The notes: generated by a model not told the origin, from the letters alone. DNA of 64,000 nucleotides from Marinomonas fungiae (GCF_001418205.1 NZ_LIQF01000011.1:1-64000); one strand, 5' to 3'; numbered from the stretch's first letter, positions 27,332-36,597 are shown. A program made the numbers and translations.

Positions 27332-27407
27332 TGGTGCCCAGAGGCGGAATCGAACCACCGACACGGGGATTTTCAATCCCCTGCTCTACCGACTGAGCTA
27401 TCTGGGC
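27332..27407 (-). tRNA. tRNA-Phe(GAA), copy 2 (promoter-distal)
   Basis: A 76-nt tRNA read on the minus strand: acceptor stem GCCCAGA/TCTGGGC, D-arm TAGCTCAGTCGGTAGAGCA, anticodon arm GGGGATTGAAAATCCCC with anticodon GAA, T-arm GGTTCGATTCC and encoded 3' CCA. The sequence is identical to copy 1 over its full length. Confidence 0.98.
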
Positions 27408-27442
27408 AAAACTTGCAACGGCTAAGACACCGTATTCTTGCT

Positions 27443-27469
27443 AAAAAGCCAACTAGCAGTTGGCTTTTT
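27443..27469 (-). terminator. Hairpin with U tract between the two tRNA-Phe genes
   Basis: GCCAACT (27448-27454), loop AGC, AGTTGGC (27458-27464), flanked by five As and five Ts, so it is terminator-like on both strands. Because both tRNAs seem to share the promoter at 27563-27590, it may act as a partial terminator or as a processing signal between them. Confidence 0.65.
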
Positions 27470-27475
27470 GAATAA

Positions 27476-27551
27476 TGGTGCCCAGAGGCGGAATCGAACC
27501 ACCGACACGGGGATTTTCAATCCCCTGCTCTACCGACTGAGCTATCTGGGC
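27476..27551 (-). tRNA. tRNA-Phe(GAA), copy 1 (promoter-proximal)
   Basis: A 76-nt tRNA with anticodon GAA and encoded CCA, identical to the copy at 27332-27407. It directly follows a strong promoter whose -10 ends 11 bp upstream of the mature 5' end, leaving a very short leader. Confidence 0.98.
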
Positions 27552-27562
27552 AAGTGCGGGGT

Positions 27563-27605
27563 ATTATAGATAACTCATTGAACCCGTCAACACTTTTTTA
27601 AAATT
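27563..27605 (-). promoter_or_regulatory. tRNA-Phe promoter with AT-rich UP-like element
   Basis: Minus-strand -35 TTGACG (27585-27590) and consensus -10 TATAAT (27563-27568) are separated by 16 bp. A GC-rich discriminator (ACCCCGC) follows, typical of stringently controlled stable-RNA promoters. A/T runs (AAAATTTTTAA type) lie just upstream, ending in the same AAAAAAGTG-TTG junction as the rRNA promoter at 296-356. Confidence 0.88.
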
Positions 27606-27670
27606 TTTATTGTTAAGTTAGTAAATTAGCGCGCTCTGGTATGATAACAACATCTTAAGGAGATGTTCGC

Positions 27671-28147
27671 ATGTTACACATTGTTCTATACCAACCAGAA
27701 ATTCCACCTAACACCGGTAATGTAATTCGTTTGTGCGCTAATACCGGCTACAAACTGCATTTAATTGAACCGCTTGGGTTTGATTTAGATGAAAAAAAGG
27801 TTCGCCGTGCAGGTCTAGACTATCATGAGCTGGCGAATGTGAAACGCTATAACAACTGGGACGCGTTCATAGCTGAAAACGAAGGGCAGCTAGGTACCAT
27901 CTATGCCTTAACGACCAAAGGCAGTCATACGCATTCTGAAGCGACGTTTAAGGCTAACGACGTATTGGTGTTCGGCCCTGAAACTCGTGGCTTACCCGCT
28001 GAGTTCATTGAAGCCTTACCTTTCAGTCAGCGCTTACGCTTGCCGATGCAGGCTGGTTCACGTAGTTTGAACTTGTCTAATACGGTTGCCGTGATGGTTT
28101 ACGAGTCATGGCGTCAACTGGATTATGCAATGCCCAGCTCAGATTAA
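27671..28147 (+). CDS. trmL: tRNA (cytidine/uridine-2'-O-)-methyltransferase TrmL
   Basis: A 158-residue SPOUT methyltransferase that 2'-O-methylates the wobble base (position 34) of tRNA-Leu isoacceptors. It has the compact TrmL form: [26 protein letters not shown] at the N-terminus with the conserved Arg, [14 protein letters not shown] in the middle and [23 protein letters not shown] in the C-terminal trefoil knot that binds S-adenosylmethionine. AAGGAG precedes the ATG. The K+ channel gene starts 12 bp after it, so they may be co-transcribed. Confidence 0.95.
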   Translation: MLHIVLYQPEIPPNTGNVIRLCANTGYKLHLIEPLGFDLDEKKVRRAGLDYHELANVKRYNNWDAFIAENEGQLGTIYALTTKGSHTHSEATFKANDVLVFGPETRGLPAEFIEALPFSQRLRLPMQAGSRSLNLSNTVAVMVYESWRQLDYAMPSSD

Positions 28148-28159
28148 AGAGATAGGATT

Positions 28160-29272
28160 ATGGTGCTAGGAAAGCTGATTCATCATAGAAACCGTTCACG
28201 TTTACGCTACCGCAAACAAGTGCACCTGCACGCCGTAAAAGATCTAAAACGTCGTTTTGTGATGCTCGCCAGTGTTGTCGCGGCACACAGCGTTGCCATG
28301 GTCTACTTTGAAGATCTCGACTGGTGGCAAGCATTCTGGCTGACCATGACGTCTGCCAGCACCACTGGCTATGGCGACATTTCGGCAGCCACCTTCTGGG
28401 GACAATTCACCACTATCGTCCTCATTTATGGCTTAGGCATTACCCTATTGGCACAGATTGCCAGTGATTACGTTGAAATTCGCTTGATGCGCAAAGAAAT
28501 GAAGATTAAGGGACGTTTGGAGTGGAGCGATATGCAAGATCACCTTTTAATCATTAATACACCTACTACCAACACAGAACGCTATCTAAGCTTACTGGTA
28601 CAACAAGTCTGTAATACACCAGGTATCGATGATGTGCCGATTCAAATCCTCACCCCCAAATTCCCTGAAGGCCTACCAGAAACCCTGCGCGCTCAAGGCG
28701 TCGTTCATCACACCGGGGATGCCACGACCCCAGGCATGCTCAATAGCGCTGGCGTGGCGAATGCCAAGTTCATCGTTATACTTTCCCCTGATAGCCTCGA
28801 TGCACACAGTGACAGTTTAGTGTTTGACGTACTTCACCGTATCAAGGAAATCGGCACACAGGCGTTCATTTTGGCGGAAGCGATTGATGATGCCAACCGC
28901 GAACGTTTTCGTCAGTCAGGGGCTAAAGCTGTGATTCGACCGATTCGCGCCTACCCAGAAATGCTGGTGCGCTCTTTGGTCGCCCCTGGCACCGAACAAG
29001 TATTAGAAGATTTATTCCGTTATCAAGGCGATCACACGGTTCGCATTAATGTCTCCTTGTATAACGTGCGCTGGGCAGATGTGGTCACCGAATTGATTCA
29101 GCGAGATTTTGGTACGGCCATTGGCTTTGAAGACACCATGGGGAAAATCATTACCCATCCAAAATCTAGCGAGTTCATCAGTTTGAACGCTCTTATCCTA
29201 TTGATTGGTGAAGATCAATTATCACCGTCGGTAGAGCAAGTACAACAGATGTTTTTAGAAAACGCGCGCTAG
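28160..29272 (+). CDS. Potassium channel protein with degenerate RCK/TrkA-N domain
   Basis: A 370-residue ion-channel subunit. The N-terminal part has one clear hydrophobic helix (about 32-49), a pore helix and the K+ selectivity filter TTGYGD (68-73), then a second helix (about 80-102), a two-TM pore architecture. The cytoplasmic part (about 126-240) resembles a RCK/TrkA-N domain, but the usual GxGxxG nucleotide loop is replaced by INTPTTNTERY, while TGDATTPGMLNSAGVANAKFIVIL is kept. A TrkA-C-like end follows. Gating by NAD(H) or ATP at the usual site therefore seems unlikely. A terminator follows. Confidence 0.87.
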   Translation: MVLGKLIHHRNRSRLRYRKQVHLHAVKDLKRRFVMLASVVAAHSVAMVYFEDLDWWQAFWLTMTSASTTGYGDISAATFWGQFTTIVLIYGLGITLLAQIASDYVEIRLMRKEMKIKGRLEWSDMQDHLLIINTPTTNTERYLSLLVQQVCNTPGIDDVPIQILTPKFPEGLPETLRAQGVVHHTGDATTPGMLNSAGVANAKFIVILSPDSLDAHSDSLVFDVLHRIKEIGTQAFILAEAIDDANRERFRQSGAKAVIRPIRAYPEMLVRSLVAPGTEQVLEDLFRYQGDHTVRINVSLYNVRWADVVTELIQRDFGTAIGFEDTMGKIITHPKSSEFISLNALILLIGEDQLSPSVEQVQQMFLENAR

Positions 29273-29296
29273 GTACACAGAAGCGGCTCTAGAAAC

Positions 29297-29328
29297 AAAA
29301 ATGCCAAGCAAAAGCTTGGCATTTTTTA
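29297..29328. terminator. Bidirectional terminator between K+ channel and ferredoxin genes
   Basis: ATGCCAAGC (29301-29309), loop AAAA, GCTTGGCAT (29314-29322), with A and T runs on the two sides. It is suited to ending both convergent transcripts and directly abuts the ferredoxin stop codon. Confidence 0.88.
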
Positions 29329-29589
<261 letters not shown>

Positions 29590-29626
29590 CTAATAAATCC
29601 AATGCCAACAACTGGCACTCATAAAA

Positions 29627-30178
<552 letters not shown>

Positions 30179-30221
30179 TTACCTTCTGGCTGCGCATCAT
30201 ATAAGAATATTCAGCGCTACT

Positions 30222-30250
30222 CAAATGGGCCACCCTTGCGAGTGGCCCAT
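30222..30250 (-). terminator. Hairpin terminator after yggT
   Basis: ATGGGCCAC (30225-30233), 8-nt loop, GTGGCCCAT (30242-30250). On the minus strand it starts 4 bp beyond the yggT stop and is followed only by a short U run (UUUG), so its strength is moderate. It may also help to end read-through toward coaD. Confidence 0.65.
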
Positions 30251-30253
30251 TTT

Positions 30254-30799
30254 CTAAATTACGAATGGTGCGACGAACTGTTTCAATATAGTAATTGCCA
30301 AAAAGATAAAGATTGGCGATAGATCAAAGCCCCCAAGCGAAGGGATAAATCGATGACAAAAACGGTACAATGGCTCACAAATTTGCATGACCAACAATGC
30401 ACCAGGGTGACTCGAACCGGGCGCAACCCAGCTTAGGATCACTGAAATCAGCATGGCCCAGAAATACAAATCCAACAAGTGATAGGCCACGCCTGCAAGT
30501 GTGTAAATCACATAGTGTATCGCTGACAGTTGATAACCAACAATCGCCATCAAAATAGCAAGGATAACAGCCTGCACTGCCAACGCCAGCACTACTGACG
30601 AGGTATCCACACGCCCAATGGAGGGAATGACCTTACGCAAAGGTTTCAATAACGGACTGGTCGCTTTCACAATACCTTGGCTAATCGGATTGTAAAAATC
30701 TGCTCGACTTAATTGCAGCACGAAGCGCAGCAATACGATAAATAAATATAAGTTGCCAAGTGTTTTTACGATCAAAATTAATGGATTATCCATCATCAT
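30254..30799 (-). CDS. yggT: YggT family membrane protein
   Basis: A 181-residue integral membrane protein made of two YggT repeats: one with LYLFIVLLRFVLQLSRADFYNPISQ (about 17-41), the other with WAMLISVILSWVAPGSSHPGALLVMQICEPLYRFCHRFIP (about 112-150), each with the conserved (S/N)-P and R-x-P segments. Its function is not settled; links to osmotic tolerance, division and SepF-like genes have been proposed in other bacteria. It follows proC by 18 bp in the conserved yggS-proC-yggT order. Confidence 0.93.
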   Translation of the reverse strand: MMMDNPLILIVKTLGNLYLFIVLLRFVLQLSRADFYNPISQGIVKATSPLLKPLRKVIPSIGRVDTSSVVLALAVQAVILAILMAIVGYQLSAIHYVIYTLAGVAYHLLDLYFWAMLISVILSWVAPGSSHPGALLVMQICEPLYRFCHRFIPSLGGFDLSPIFIFLAITILKQFVAPFVI

Positions 30800-30817
30800 T
30801 TTGTCACCTACCTTAAA

Positions 30818-31639
30818 TTATTTACTGGCAAACTCTTCGCCAAGTTCTTTAGATCGTTTAGCACATGCGTCAACTGCCGCTGTTATCAACGCTTCAATAC
30901 CCTGCTCTTCCAAAGCCTCAAGTGCCGCTTGAGTAGTACCATTTGGCGAAGTGATATTACGACGCAACTGTGCAATATCGTCATCCAGTGTAGTGACCAT
31001 CGCCGCCGCACCTTTCATGGCATAAGTCGACAGCTTACGGCTAGTCTCTTCGTCTAAACCTTGTGCTTTACCAGCGTCAATCATGACTTCTAAAACACGG
31101 AAAAAGTAGGCTGGCGCACTGCCTGATAACGCTGTGACAGTGTGCATATGCTCTTCATTCATCACCCAAACGTGACTGCCGAAGCTATCAAACACATTCG
31201 AGACCCAAACTTTTTGCTCTTCGTTTGTGCGGCTGTTCGCAATCAAGCCTGACATACCACTGCCAACCAAGGCAGGTGTATTTGGCATTGAGCGCACGAC
31301 TGACACAGGTTTCACCAGCCACTTTTCTAAGGCACTGATTTCAATACCTGCGGCTACGGACACAAACAGCTGGTCATCACGCACCACGTCAGCAAAATCT
31401 TCCACTACTGCTTGCAACATATTTGGCTTCACACACAAAAACACTACATCGGCCTGCGCCACGGCATCTTTGTTGTCTTCATACATGGTAATACCAAAGC
31501 GCTGCTCAATGTTTTTATGGTCTCCCACATTGATCGAGCTACCGACAATGGATTCACCTGCGTAACCGCTTGCACGCAAGCCACCAATGATTGCAGATGC
31601 CATATTTCCGACACCTACAAATGCAATTTTTAAACTCAT
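30818..31639 (-). CDS. proC: Pyrroline-5-carboxylate reductase
   Basis: A 273-residue enzyme reducing P5C to proline with NAD(P)H, the last step of proline synthesis. N-terminal Rossmann motif IAFVGVGNMASAIIGGL (about 5-21), VFLCVKPNMLQAVV, VVRSMPNTPALVGSGM, the family signature TALSGSAPAYFF and a late NITSPNGTTQAAL. AGGTG precedes the ATG. It is in an apparent yggS-proC-yggT operon. Confidence 0.97.
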   Translation of the reverse strand: MSLKIAFVGVGNMASAIIGGLRASGYAGESIVGSSINVGDHKNIEQRFGITMYEDNKDAVAQADVVFLCVKPNMLQAVVEDFADVVRDDQLFVSVAAGIEISALEKWLVKPVSVVRSMPNTPALVGSGMSGLIANSRTNEEQKVWVSNVFDSFGSHVWVMNEEHMHTVTALSGSAPAYFFRVLEVMIDAGKAQGLDEETSRKLSTYAMKGAAAMVTTLDDDIAQLRRNITSPNGTTQAALEALEEQGIEALITAAVDACAKRSKELGEEFASK

Positions 31640-31687
31640 TTTTCACCTATATTTCTATAACTTGGGCTGTGTGCATAGACTGTGCGT

Positions 31688-32377
31688 TTATGCGTAGTTA
31701 CGGGCACCAAAAATAGCCGTTCCCACACGCACCATGGTACTGCCTGAAGCAATGGCAGCAGCCAAATCGCCAGACATACCAATGGACAAAGTATCAACAT
31801 CTGGATATTGCTGCTGCAAGGCTTGAAAAGCTTGCTTAAGCGGCTGATAAACTTGAATTTGTTCTGCTTCACTGACTTGCGGGGCAGGAATAGCCATCAA
31901 GCCACGCAAACGCAGATTTGGCAACGCCATGACCAAGCTAACCATATCATCTAGCTGATCTAAGGAAATCCCAGACTTAGACGCCTCATCGCTGATATTA
32001 ACCTGAATGAGTACATTCAAAGGTGGCATATCAGCAGGTCGTTGTTCACTCAAACGACGAGCAATCTTATCGCGGTCAATGGTATGCACCCAGGCCATGG
32101 TCTCCGCGATTTGTCGTGACTTATTGGACTGAATAGGGCCAATAAAGTGCCATTCAATATCAGCATAGGAGGATAACTGTTGATGCTTATCTACCGCTTC
32201 TTGTACATAGTTTTCGCCAAACAGGCGCTGACCAGCAGCATACGCCGCAAGAATATCTTCTACTGGCTTGGTTTTACTGACAGCCAGCAAACGCACGCTT
32301 TCTGCAGGGCGTGCAAAGCGTTGCGTTATTTCAGCTATTTCACAACGCACTTCTTGTAAATTATCAGCGACGCTCAC
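31688..32377 (-). CDS. yggS: YggS/PLPBP family pyridoxal phosphate homeostasis protein
   Basis: A 229-residue single-domain PLP-binding TIM barrel. The lysine that binds PLP lies in LLAVSKTKP (about 30-38); FGENYVQEA, WHFIGPIQSNKSR, SGISLDQL and the phosphate-binding LSIGMSGDLAAAI are all present. It buffers PLP and affects amino-acid and keto-acid metabolism. The start is GTG 32377, with AGAGG at 7 bp. proC follows 48 bp downstream. Confidence 0.96.
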   Translation of the reverse strand: MSVADNLQEVRCEIAEITQRFARPAESVRLLAVSKTKPVEDILAAYAAGQRLFGENYVQEAVDKHQQLSSYADIEWHFIGPIQSNKSRQIAETMAWVHTIDRDKIARRLSEQRPADMPPLNVLIQVNISDEASKSGISLDQLDDMVSLVMALPNLRLRGLMAIPAPQVSEAEQIQVYQPLKQAFQALQQQYPDVDTLSIGMSGDLAAAIASGSTMVRVGTAIFGARNYA

Positions 32378-32399
32378 AAGCTAACCTCTTTCCTTTTGC

Positions 32400-33506
32400 T
32401 TACTCATCGTAGGCTTCATCTAGGTCTTTGACAAACTTACCGTAGTACTCTAAACGATAGCCAACGTTCTCTGTGACGGCATTAGCTGCGGCCAATGACG
32501 CCAGATACAATTTATTCTGATTCGCTTGCTCGGGATAAAGAGCAACACCAATCTTAATACCGCCACTGAGTACCGATACCTGATTAGGATCCGCTTTTTG
32601 TAGTGCCTTTTGCACTTTTTGCGCGACAATCGGAGCATCGTCTAACTGGTTAATACGCATCGCCATGATAAATTCATAGTCCGAGATATTGGCCAATAAG
32701 TCGTTGTCACGTAAGGTGTCGCGCAAGGTATCGGATAGCAACTTCAACTCATCCACTTGCGCATCTTTTGACACCAAGACAGAGAGAAACGCCAAACGCT
32801 GAAAATAACGGCGCGCATCGCGCAGCATCATATCAAACGCATGATCAAACGCGTGAGGCTGCAACAAGCCTGTGATTTCATTGGTATGCTCTTGTAAACG
32901 CGCATCGGTTTTAATCCGTGCCACCATTGCATTGAGCCATTGGGGAATAGAGTGAATGATCTGATCCACGGCCCAAAAGTGCATACGATGCTCAGACTCT
33001 GCGGCAAGTTTTGCGGAAAACAAGCAGAAAGTGATCCAATTTTTATCTTCGTCTTGCACGCTGACTAAATCACAAGTGTCGAGAAAATGCTCGTTTAATA
33101 CATCCTGCCAACGATTCCAGTCTGCGCGAGCAGATAAATTATGTTCACGGGCAAACGGTCGCGATGGGCTTGCAACAAAGGTTGCTAACGGTTGGGGGAC
33201 ATGGCGAACATTACCGAGAGAATCTGACAGCTCAGGCCAGTCTTTATAATTTAAAACACGCCATTGAGTGAGATCTTTGTCACACCAAAATACACAGGGA
33301 CGCATATTGCTGGTGAGCAAATCGCATATACTGGAAACAATCTGATCAACGTAAGACATGAAGTTAGTGCTGCTGGCAACATGTCCTAGTAAGACATGAT
33401 CAATCTTGCGTAGCTGTAATAGAAATTCCCTTTGAATCAAAGACTCATGAACGGCTTCCAAAAGCGGGGCATCCTGCAGAATCGCGTCCTTAGTTTCTAT
33501 TTTCAT
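32400..33506 (-). CDS. Protein with a degenerate GGDEF-like domain
   Basis: A 368-residue soluble protein from ATG 33506 (preceded by GGAG, though only 3 bp away; the frame is open to 33566). Residues about 30-190 may be a GAF-like sensor. The C-terminal 160 residues follow the GGDEF fold: a TGLLQPHAFDHAFD start like TGLxNRRxFD, then DNDLLANISDYEFIMAM where GGDEF should be, and a final GGIKIGVALYPEQ with periodic ALAAA helices. The signature is ISDYEF, so cyclase activity should be lost; it could bind GTP or c-di-GMP, or act as a structural partner. It lies between pyrC' and yggS on the same strand. Confidence 0.72.
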   Translation of the reverse strand: MKIETKDAILQDAPLLEAVHESLIQREFLLQLRKIDHVLLGHVASSTNFMSYVDQIVSSICDLLTSNMRPCVFWCDKDLTQWRVLNYKDWPELSDSLGNVRHVPQPLATFVASPSRPFAREHNLSARADWNRWQDVLNEHFLDTCDLVSVQDEDKNWITFCLFSAKLAAESEHRMHFWAVDQIIHSIPQWLNAMVARIKTDARLQEHTNEITGLLQPHAFDHAFDMMLRDARRYFQRLAFLSVLVSKDAQVDELKLLSDTLRDTLRDNDLLANISDYEFIMAMRINQLDDAPIVAQKVQKALQKADPNQVSVLSGGIKIGVALYPEQANQNKLYLASLAAANAVTENVGYRLEYYGKFVKDLDEAYDE

Positions 33507-33533
33507 AAACTCCGATCCGAAATAGTTAAAGCG

Positions 33534-33562
33534 TAGCGCGTGCACAGTTTGTGCACACGCTA
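33534..33562. repeat. Inverted repeat upstream of the degenerate GGDEF gene
   Basis: TAGCG-C-GTGCACA, loop GTT, TGTGCAC-A-CGCTA: a 13-position stem with one mismatch between pyrC' and the next gene on the same strand. It lacks a U tract, so it is either a weak terminator of the pyr transcript or an operator. Confidence 0.45.
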
Positions 33563-33604
33563 TCAATCAGGTAACTCTACCATTAAATCAGAGTCTAATC
33601 ACGA

Positions 33605-33623
33605 CACTCTAATTTAGAGTGTA
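33605..33623. repeat. 19-bp palindrome over the pyrC' stop codon
   Basis: ACACTCTAA (33605-33613), one T, TTAGAGTGT (33615-33623) form a near-complete palindrome that includes the stop codon of pyrC'. No U tract follows on the minus strand. It could be a weak transcript-end hairpin or a protein-binding site. Confidence 0.45.
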
Positions 33624-34886
33624 TACTCGTTGCCCCGAAATAAAGGTTTGACAGACTCGTCCGATCATCTGTTCGCCAGCGAAGCCTGAGTTAGACCCTT
33701 TGGATTTACGCGTACTTTGATCCCAAATCCATTTCTCTGTGCTATCAAAGATCACGAAGTCGGCAAAACTGCCCACAGCCAAAGAGCCCGCTTCCAATCC
33801 GAAGCAAGCCGCTGGACCATATGTCAGAGCTGTCAACAACTGCCCTAATTCCAAATCCCCTTCATCCATCAGACGCAGCGCTAGAGGCAACAATACTTCA
33901 ACATTCGCCATACCGGGTTCGGTCGCCGCGAATGGCGCAACTTTTGCCATTTTTTCATGGGGTTGATGATCTGAACAGATGGCATTGATCACGCCTGTTT
34001 TCAAACCTTCAATCAAGGTTAAGCGGTCATTTTCAGAGCGTAGTGGTGGCAACACATGAAATTGACCATCGAACTCTTTCAACACTTCGTCCGTGAGCAA
34101 TAGATTATGTAGCGCCACATCACAGGTCACATCTAGGCCTGCCGCTTTAGCATTGGCGATCATCTCCACAGATTTAGCACACGACAAGCGCGCAAAGTGA
34201 GCACGTACACCGCTTTTCTCAACCAATAGCAGGTCTCGCATCAGAGCAATCGTTTCTGCCGTTTCAGGGATCCCTGCTAAACCGTGCATCGTAGACATAA
34301 CGCCTTCGTGAGCACAGCCGCCCTCTGACAAGCTTGGATCATCTGGGTGGAAGACCACCAACAAATCATGAGTTGCGGCGTACTCCAGCGCACGAGACAA
34401 CACACGATTGCTCGCTAAGCTTCGACCGTGGTTTGATAACGCCACACAACCGGCATCGGTCAAGGCTACCATGTTGCTCAGCTGCTCACCTTGTAAACCT
34501 TGCGTCAGAGCTCCAATAGGAAATACGTTGGCCATGCCTGCTTCATCGGCTTTATCTTGGATCAAGGCCGCCACCGCTGGTGTATCAACGATTGGTTTTG
34601 TATTGGGTGGGCAAACTAAAGTCGTCACCCCCCCAGACACCGCGGCTCGACCTTCGGAGGCAATAGTGCCTTTCTGGGAATAGCCCGGATCACGTAGCGC
34701 AACAGCAGTATCCACCAGACCTGGCAACACCCATTTGTCAGTAGCATCAACCACTTCCGCGTCATCAAAGCCTAATGGCGCTTCACCGATAGCAACAATA
34801 CGATGGTCTTCGATAAACAGATCAACAACCGCATCTAGGTTTTGGCTTGGGTCGATTACACGACCATTACTAATGCGAAGTTTCAT
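33609..34886 (-). CDS. pyrC': Dihydroorotase-like protein PyrC' (inactive, ATCase partner)
   Basis: A 425-residue amidohydrolase-fold protein. The zinc-binding HxH that follows the second strand in active dihydroorotases is missing: the segment reads GLVDTAVALRDPGY, with neither histidine. SDHQPHE near the C-terminal third is retained. It matches the non-catalytic PyrC'/PyrX that in Pseudomonas is needed as scaffold for the PyrB dodecamer. It begins one base after the pyrB stop codon. An active pyrC must lie elsewhere on the chromosome. Confidence 0.9.
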   Translation of the reverse strand: MKLRISNGRVIDPSQNLDAVVDLFIEDHRIVAIGEAPLGFDDAEVVDATDKWVLPGLVDTAVALRDPGYSQKGTIASEGRAAVSGGVTTLVCPPNTKPIVDTPAVAALIQDKADEAGMANVFPIGALTQGLQGEQLSNMVALTDAGCVALSNHGRSLASNRVLSRALEYAATHDLLVVFHPDDPSLSEGGCAHEGVMSTMHGLAGIPETAETIALMRDLLLVEKSGVRAHFARLSCAKSVEMIANAKAAGLDVTCDVALHNLLLTDEVLKEFDGQFHVLPPLRSENDRLTLIEGLKTGVINAICSDHQPHEKMAKVAPFAATEPGMANVEVLLPLALRLMDEGDLELGQLLTALTYGPAACFGLEAGSLAVGSFADFVIFDSTEKWIWDQSTRKSKGSNSGFAGEQMIGRVCQTFISGQRVYTLN

Positions 34887-34887
34887 A

Positions 34888-35886
34888 TCAGCCCTCTTCC
34901 CCTACTGCCTGTTGCTCTTGAACTTGACCGCTCATGGCCATCGACATGACCGCCATTCGAATTGCAATACCATTGGTCACCTGATCAAGAATCACCGCTT
35001 GATCACCATCCGCTACTTCCGAGGAAATTTCAACGCCACGGTTAATCGGGCCAGGGTGCATAACGATTGCATCAGGCTTCGCCCAAGCTAACGATTCTTC
35101 TGTCAGACCATATAAACGGTAGAACTCGCTTTCACTCGGTAGCAAGGCACCTGCCATACGCTCTTTTTGTAGGCGCAACATAACGATGACGTCGACATCA
35201 TCAAGACCTGCCTTCAAATCATGGCAAATGGTTGCCCCCATATCACGGAAGAATTCAGGCACCAAGGTTTTGGGGCCGACTAAACGCACCTCTTCGACGC
35301 CTAGGGTTTTCATGGCATGCAGTTCAGAACGAGCTACACGCGAGTGAAGAATGTCACCAACGATCGCGATTTTTAGACCTTCAAATTTGCCCTTGTGACG
35401 ACGAATCGTCAGCATGTCTAGCATAGCTTGTGTTGGGTGAGCATGACGGCCATCGCCTGCGTTAATGATGGCGACATTTGGCGTGCAATGCTCTGCGATA
35501 AAGTGCGGCGCACCGCTATCTTGATGGCGCACAACAAACATATCACTCTGCATCGCCTGCAGGTTTTGTAGCGTGTCTAGTAGTGATTCGCCCTTTGAGG
35601 TGGCTGACGTAGCAATATTTAAGTTGATCACGTCAGCAGATAAGCGCTTAGCAGCTAACTCAAATGTGGTACGAGTACGAGTGGAGTTTTCAAAGAATAG
35701 ATTTACAACGGTTTTACCTCGTAGCAGAGGTACTTTTTTAACGGACTGTTCCCCCATTGAAAGGAACGACTCGGCTCGGTCGAGGATTTCCGTCAAAATA
35801 TCTTTACTCAAGCCATCCAGAGTTAGGAAGTGCTTTAGTTGACCTTGTTCGTTTAGCTGTAACGCCCGAGGGTCGGATCGCATCAT
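34888..35886 (-). CDS. pyrB: Aspartate carbamoyltransferase catalytic chain
   Basis: A 332-residue enzyme joining carbamoyl phosphate to aspartate, the first committed pyrimidine step. Carbamoyl-phosphate binding [15 protein letters not shown] (about 64-78), [29 protein letters not shown] and a late [12 protein letters not shown] are all present. Length is in the range of the Pseudomonas-type PyrB that pairs with PyrC' rather than PyrI. A second in-frame ATG follows the first. A leader with a terminator-like hairpin precedes it. Confidence 0.96.
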   Translation of the reverse strand: MMRSDPRALQLNEQGQLKHFLTLDGLSKDILTEILDRAESFLSMGEQSVKKVPLLRGKTVVNLFFENSTRTRTTFELAAKRLSADVINLNIATSATSKGESLLDTLQNLQAMQSDMFVVRHQDSGAPHFIAEHCTPNVAIINAGDGRHAHPTQAMLDMLTIRRHKGKFEGLKIAIVGDILHSRVARSELHAMKTLGVEEVRLVGPKTLVPEFFRDMGATICHDLKAGLDDVDVIVMLRLQKERMAGALLPSESEFYRLYGLTEESLAWAKPDAIVMHPGPINRGVEISSEVADGDQAVILDQVTNGIAIRMAVMSMAMSGQVQEQQAVGEEG

Positions 35887-35921
35887 AGTTTGCTTTCCTC
35901 AATCACTATGTATGATAGGAA

Positions 35922-35958
35922 AATGCCCGGCGTAGGCAATATGCTACGACCGGGCATT
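35922..35958 (-). terminator. Terminator-like hairpin in the pyrB leader (candidate attenuator)
   Basis: AATGCCCGG (35922-35930) pairs with CCGGGCATT (35950-35958), with an inner GTAG/CTAC pairing. On the minus strand the stem is followed by UUUUCC. It lies about 40 bp upstream of pyrB and downstream of pyrR. Another hairpin, GGC...GCC within TTTGGC-GACGTAAAGT-GCCAAA, lies at about 35978-35999. Either a pyrR terminator or an attenuator that couples pyrB to pyrimidine levels. Confidence 0.65.
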
Positions 35959-36079
35959 CGTGGGCTAGATAGGCGATTTGGCACTTTACGTCGCCAAACA
36001 TCACGTTATTAGCGAACCACTGTATCCAAGCTCTAATTGTCGTATGAGTTGCTTAAAAAATAAAGCGTACTGGCCAATT

Positions 36080-36577
36080 TTAGTGGGTTTCAATCACAGA
36101 AACCGTTAATGGCGTCGGCCCCGATAACTTCACGCGCTGATTTTCCGCCAAAGTCAGCTGCTCGCCGACGATGTCAGCGCGAATCGGCAGTTCACGACTG
36201 TTCAGATCAAACAAAATCGCCAAGGTAATACTTGCAGGTCGACCAAAGTCGAAGATTTCATTCATCGCGGCACGAATCGTACGACCTGACATCAAGACAT
36301 CGTCTACCAAGATCACATGGCGATCTTCAATGGCCGGCAAATTGGTCTGCCCCACTTGCGGATGCAAGCCCGCAAAGGTGAAATCATCACGGTAAAAAGT
36401 AATGTCTAGCGTAGCCAGCTCTTCGTTTGTTGGCACGGCATCAAGAATCTCATTGGCGACCCAAACACCACCAGAATGAATCCCTACCACGATAGGGTTT
36501 TCAATGTTTTGCTGCTGACAGTATTCAGCCAATTGCTGCTTCATTGAGTTAAGCGCTTTGTTTAGATCCAACGTCAT
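36080..36577 (-). CDS. pyrR: PyrR bifunctional pyrimidine regulator / uracil phosphoribosyltransferase
   Basis: A 165-residue PRTase-fold protein with GIHSGGVWVANEI (about 33-45), the RDDF loop and the PRPP-binding VILVDDVLMSGRTIRAAM (about 88-105), as in PyrR. Bacillus PyrR binds pyr mRNA and causes attenuation; in Pseudomonas the protein adjacent to pyrB has been reported to act on pyr gene expression. The order algH-ruvX-pyrR-pyrB-pyrC' is that of Pseudomonas. The pyrB leader hairpin lies immediately downstream. Confidence 0.93.
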   Translation of the reverse strand: MTLDLNKALNSMKQQLAEYCQQQNIENPIVVGIHSGGVWVANEILDAVPTNEELATLDITFYRDDFTFAGLHPQVGQTNLPAIEDRHVILVDDVLMSGRTIRAAMNEIFDFGRPASITLAILFDLNSRELPIRADIVGEQLTLAENQRVKLSGPTPLTVSVIETH

Positions 36578-36597
36578 ATGTGCTGCTTATCCTTGGT

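Noticed and set aside
27240..27425. Plus-strand 61-codon frame across the tRNA-Phe gene
   Set aside because: It reads through the complement of a tRNA and its terminator. It is a well-known annotation artefact.
33609..34886. Active dihydroorotase pyrC
   Set aside because: The HxH zinc motif is missing. The gene position after pyrB fits the non-catalytic PyrC' type.
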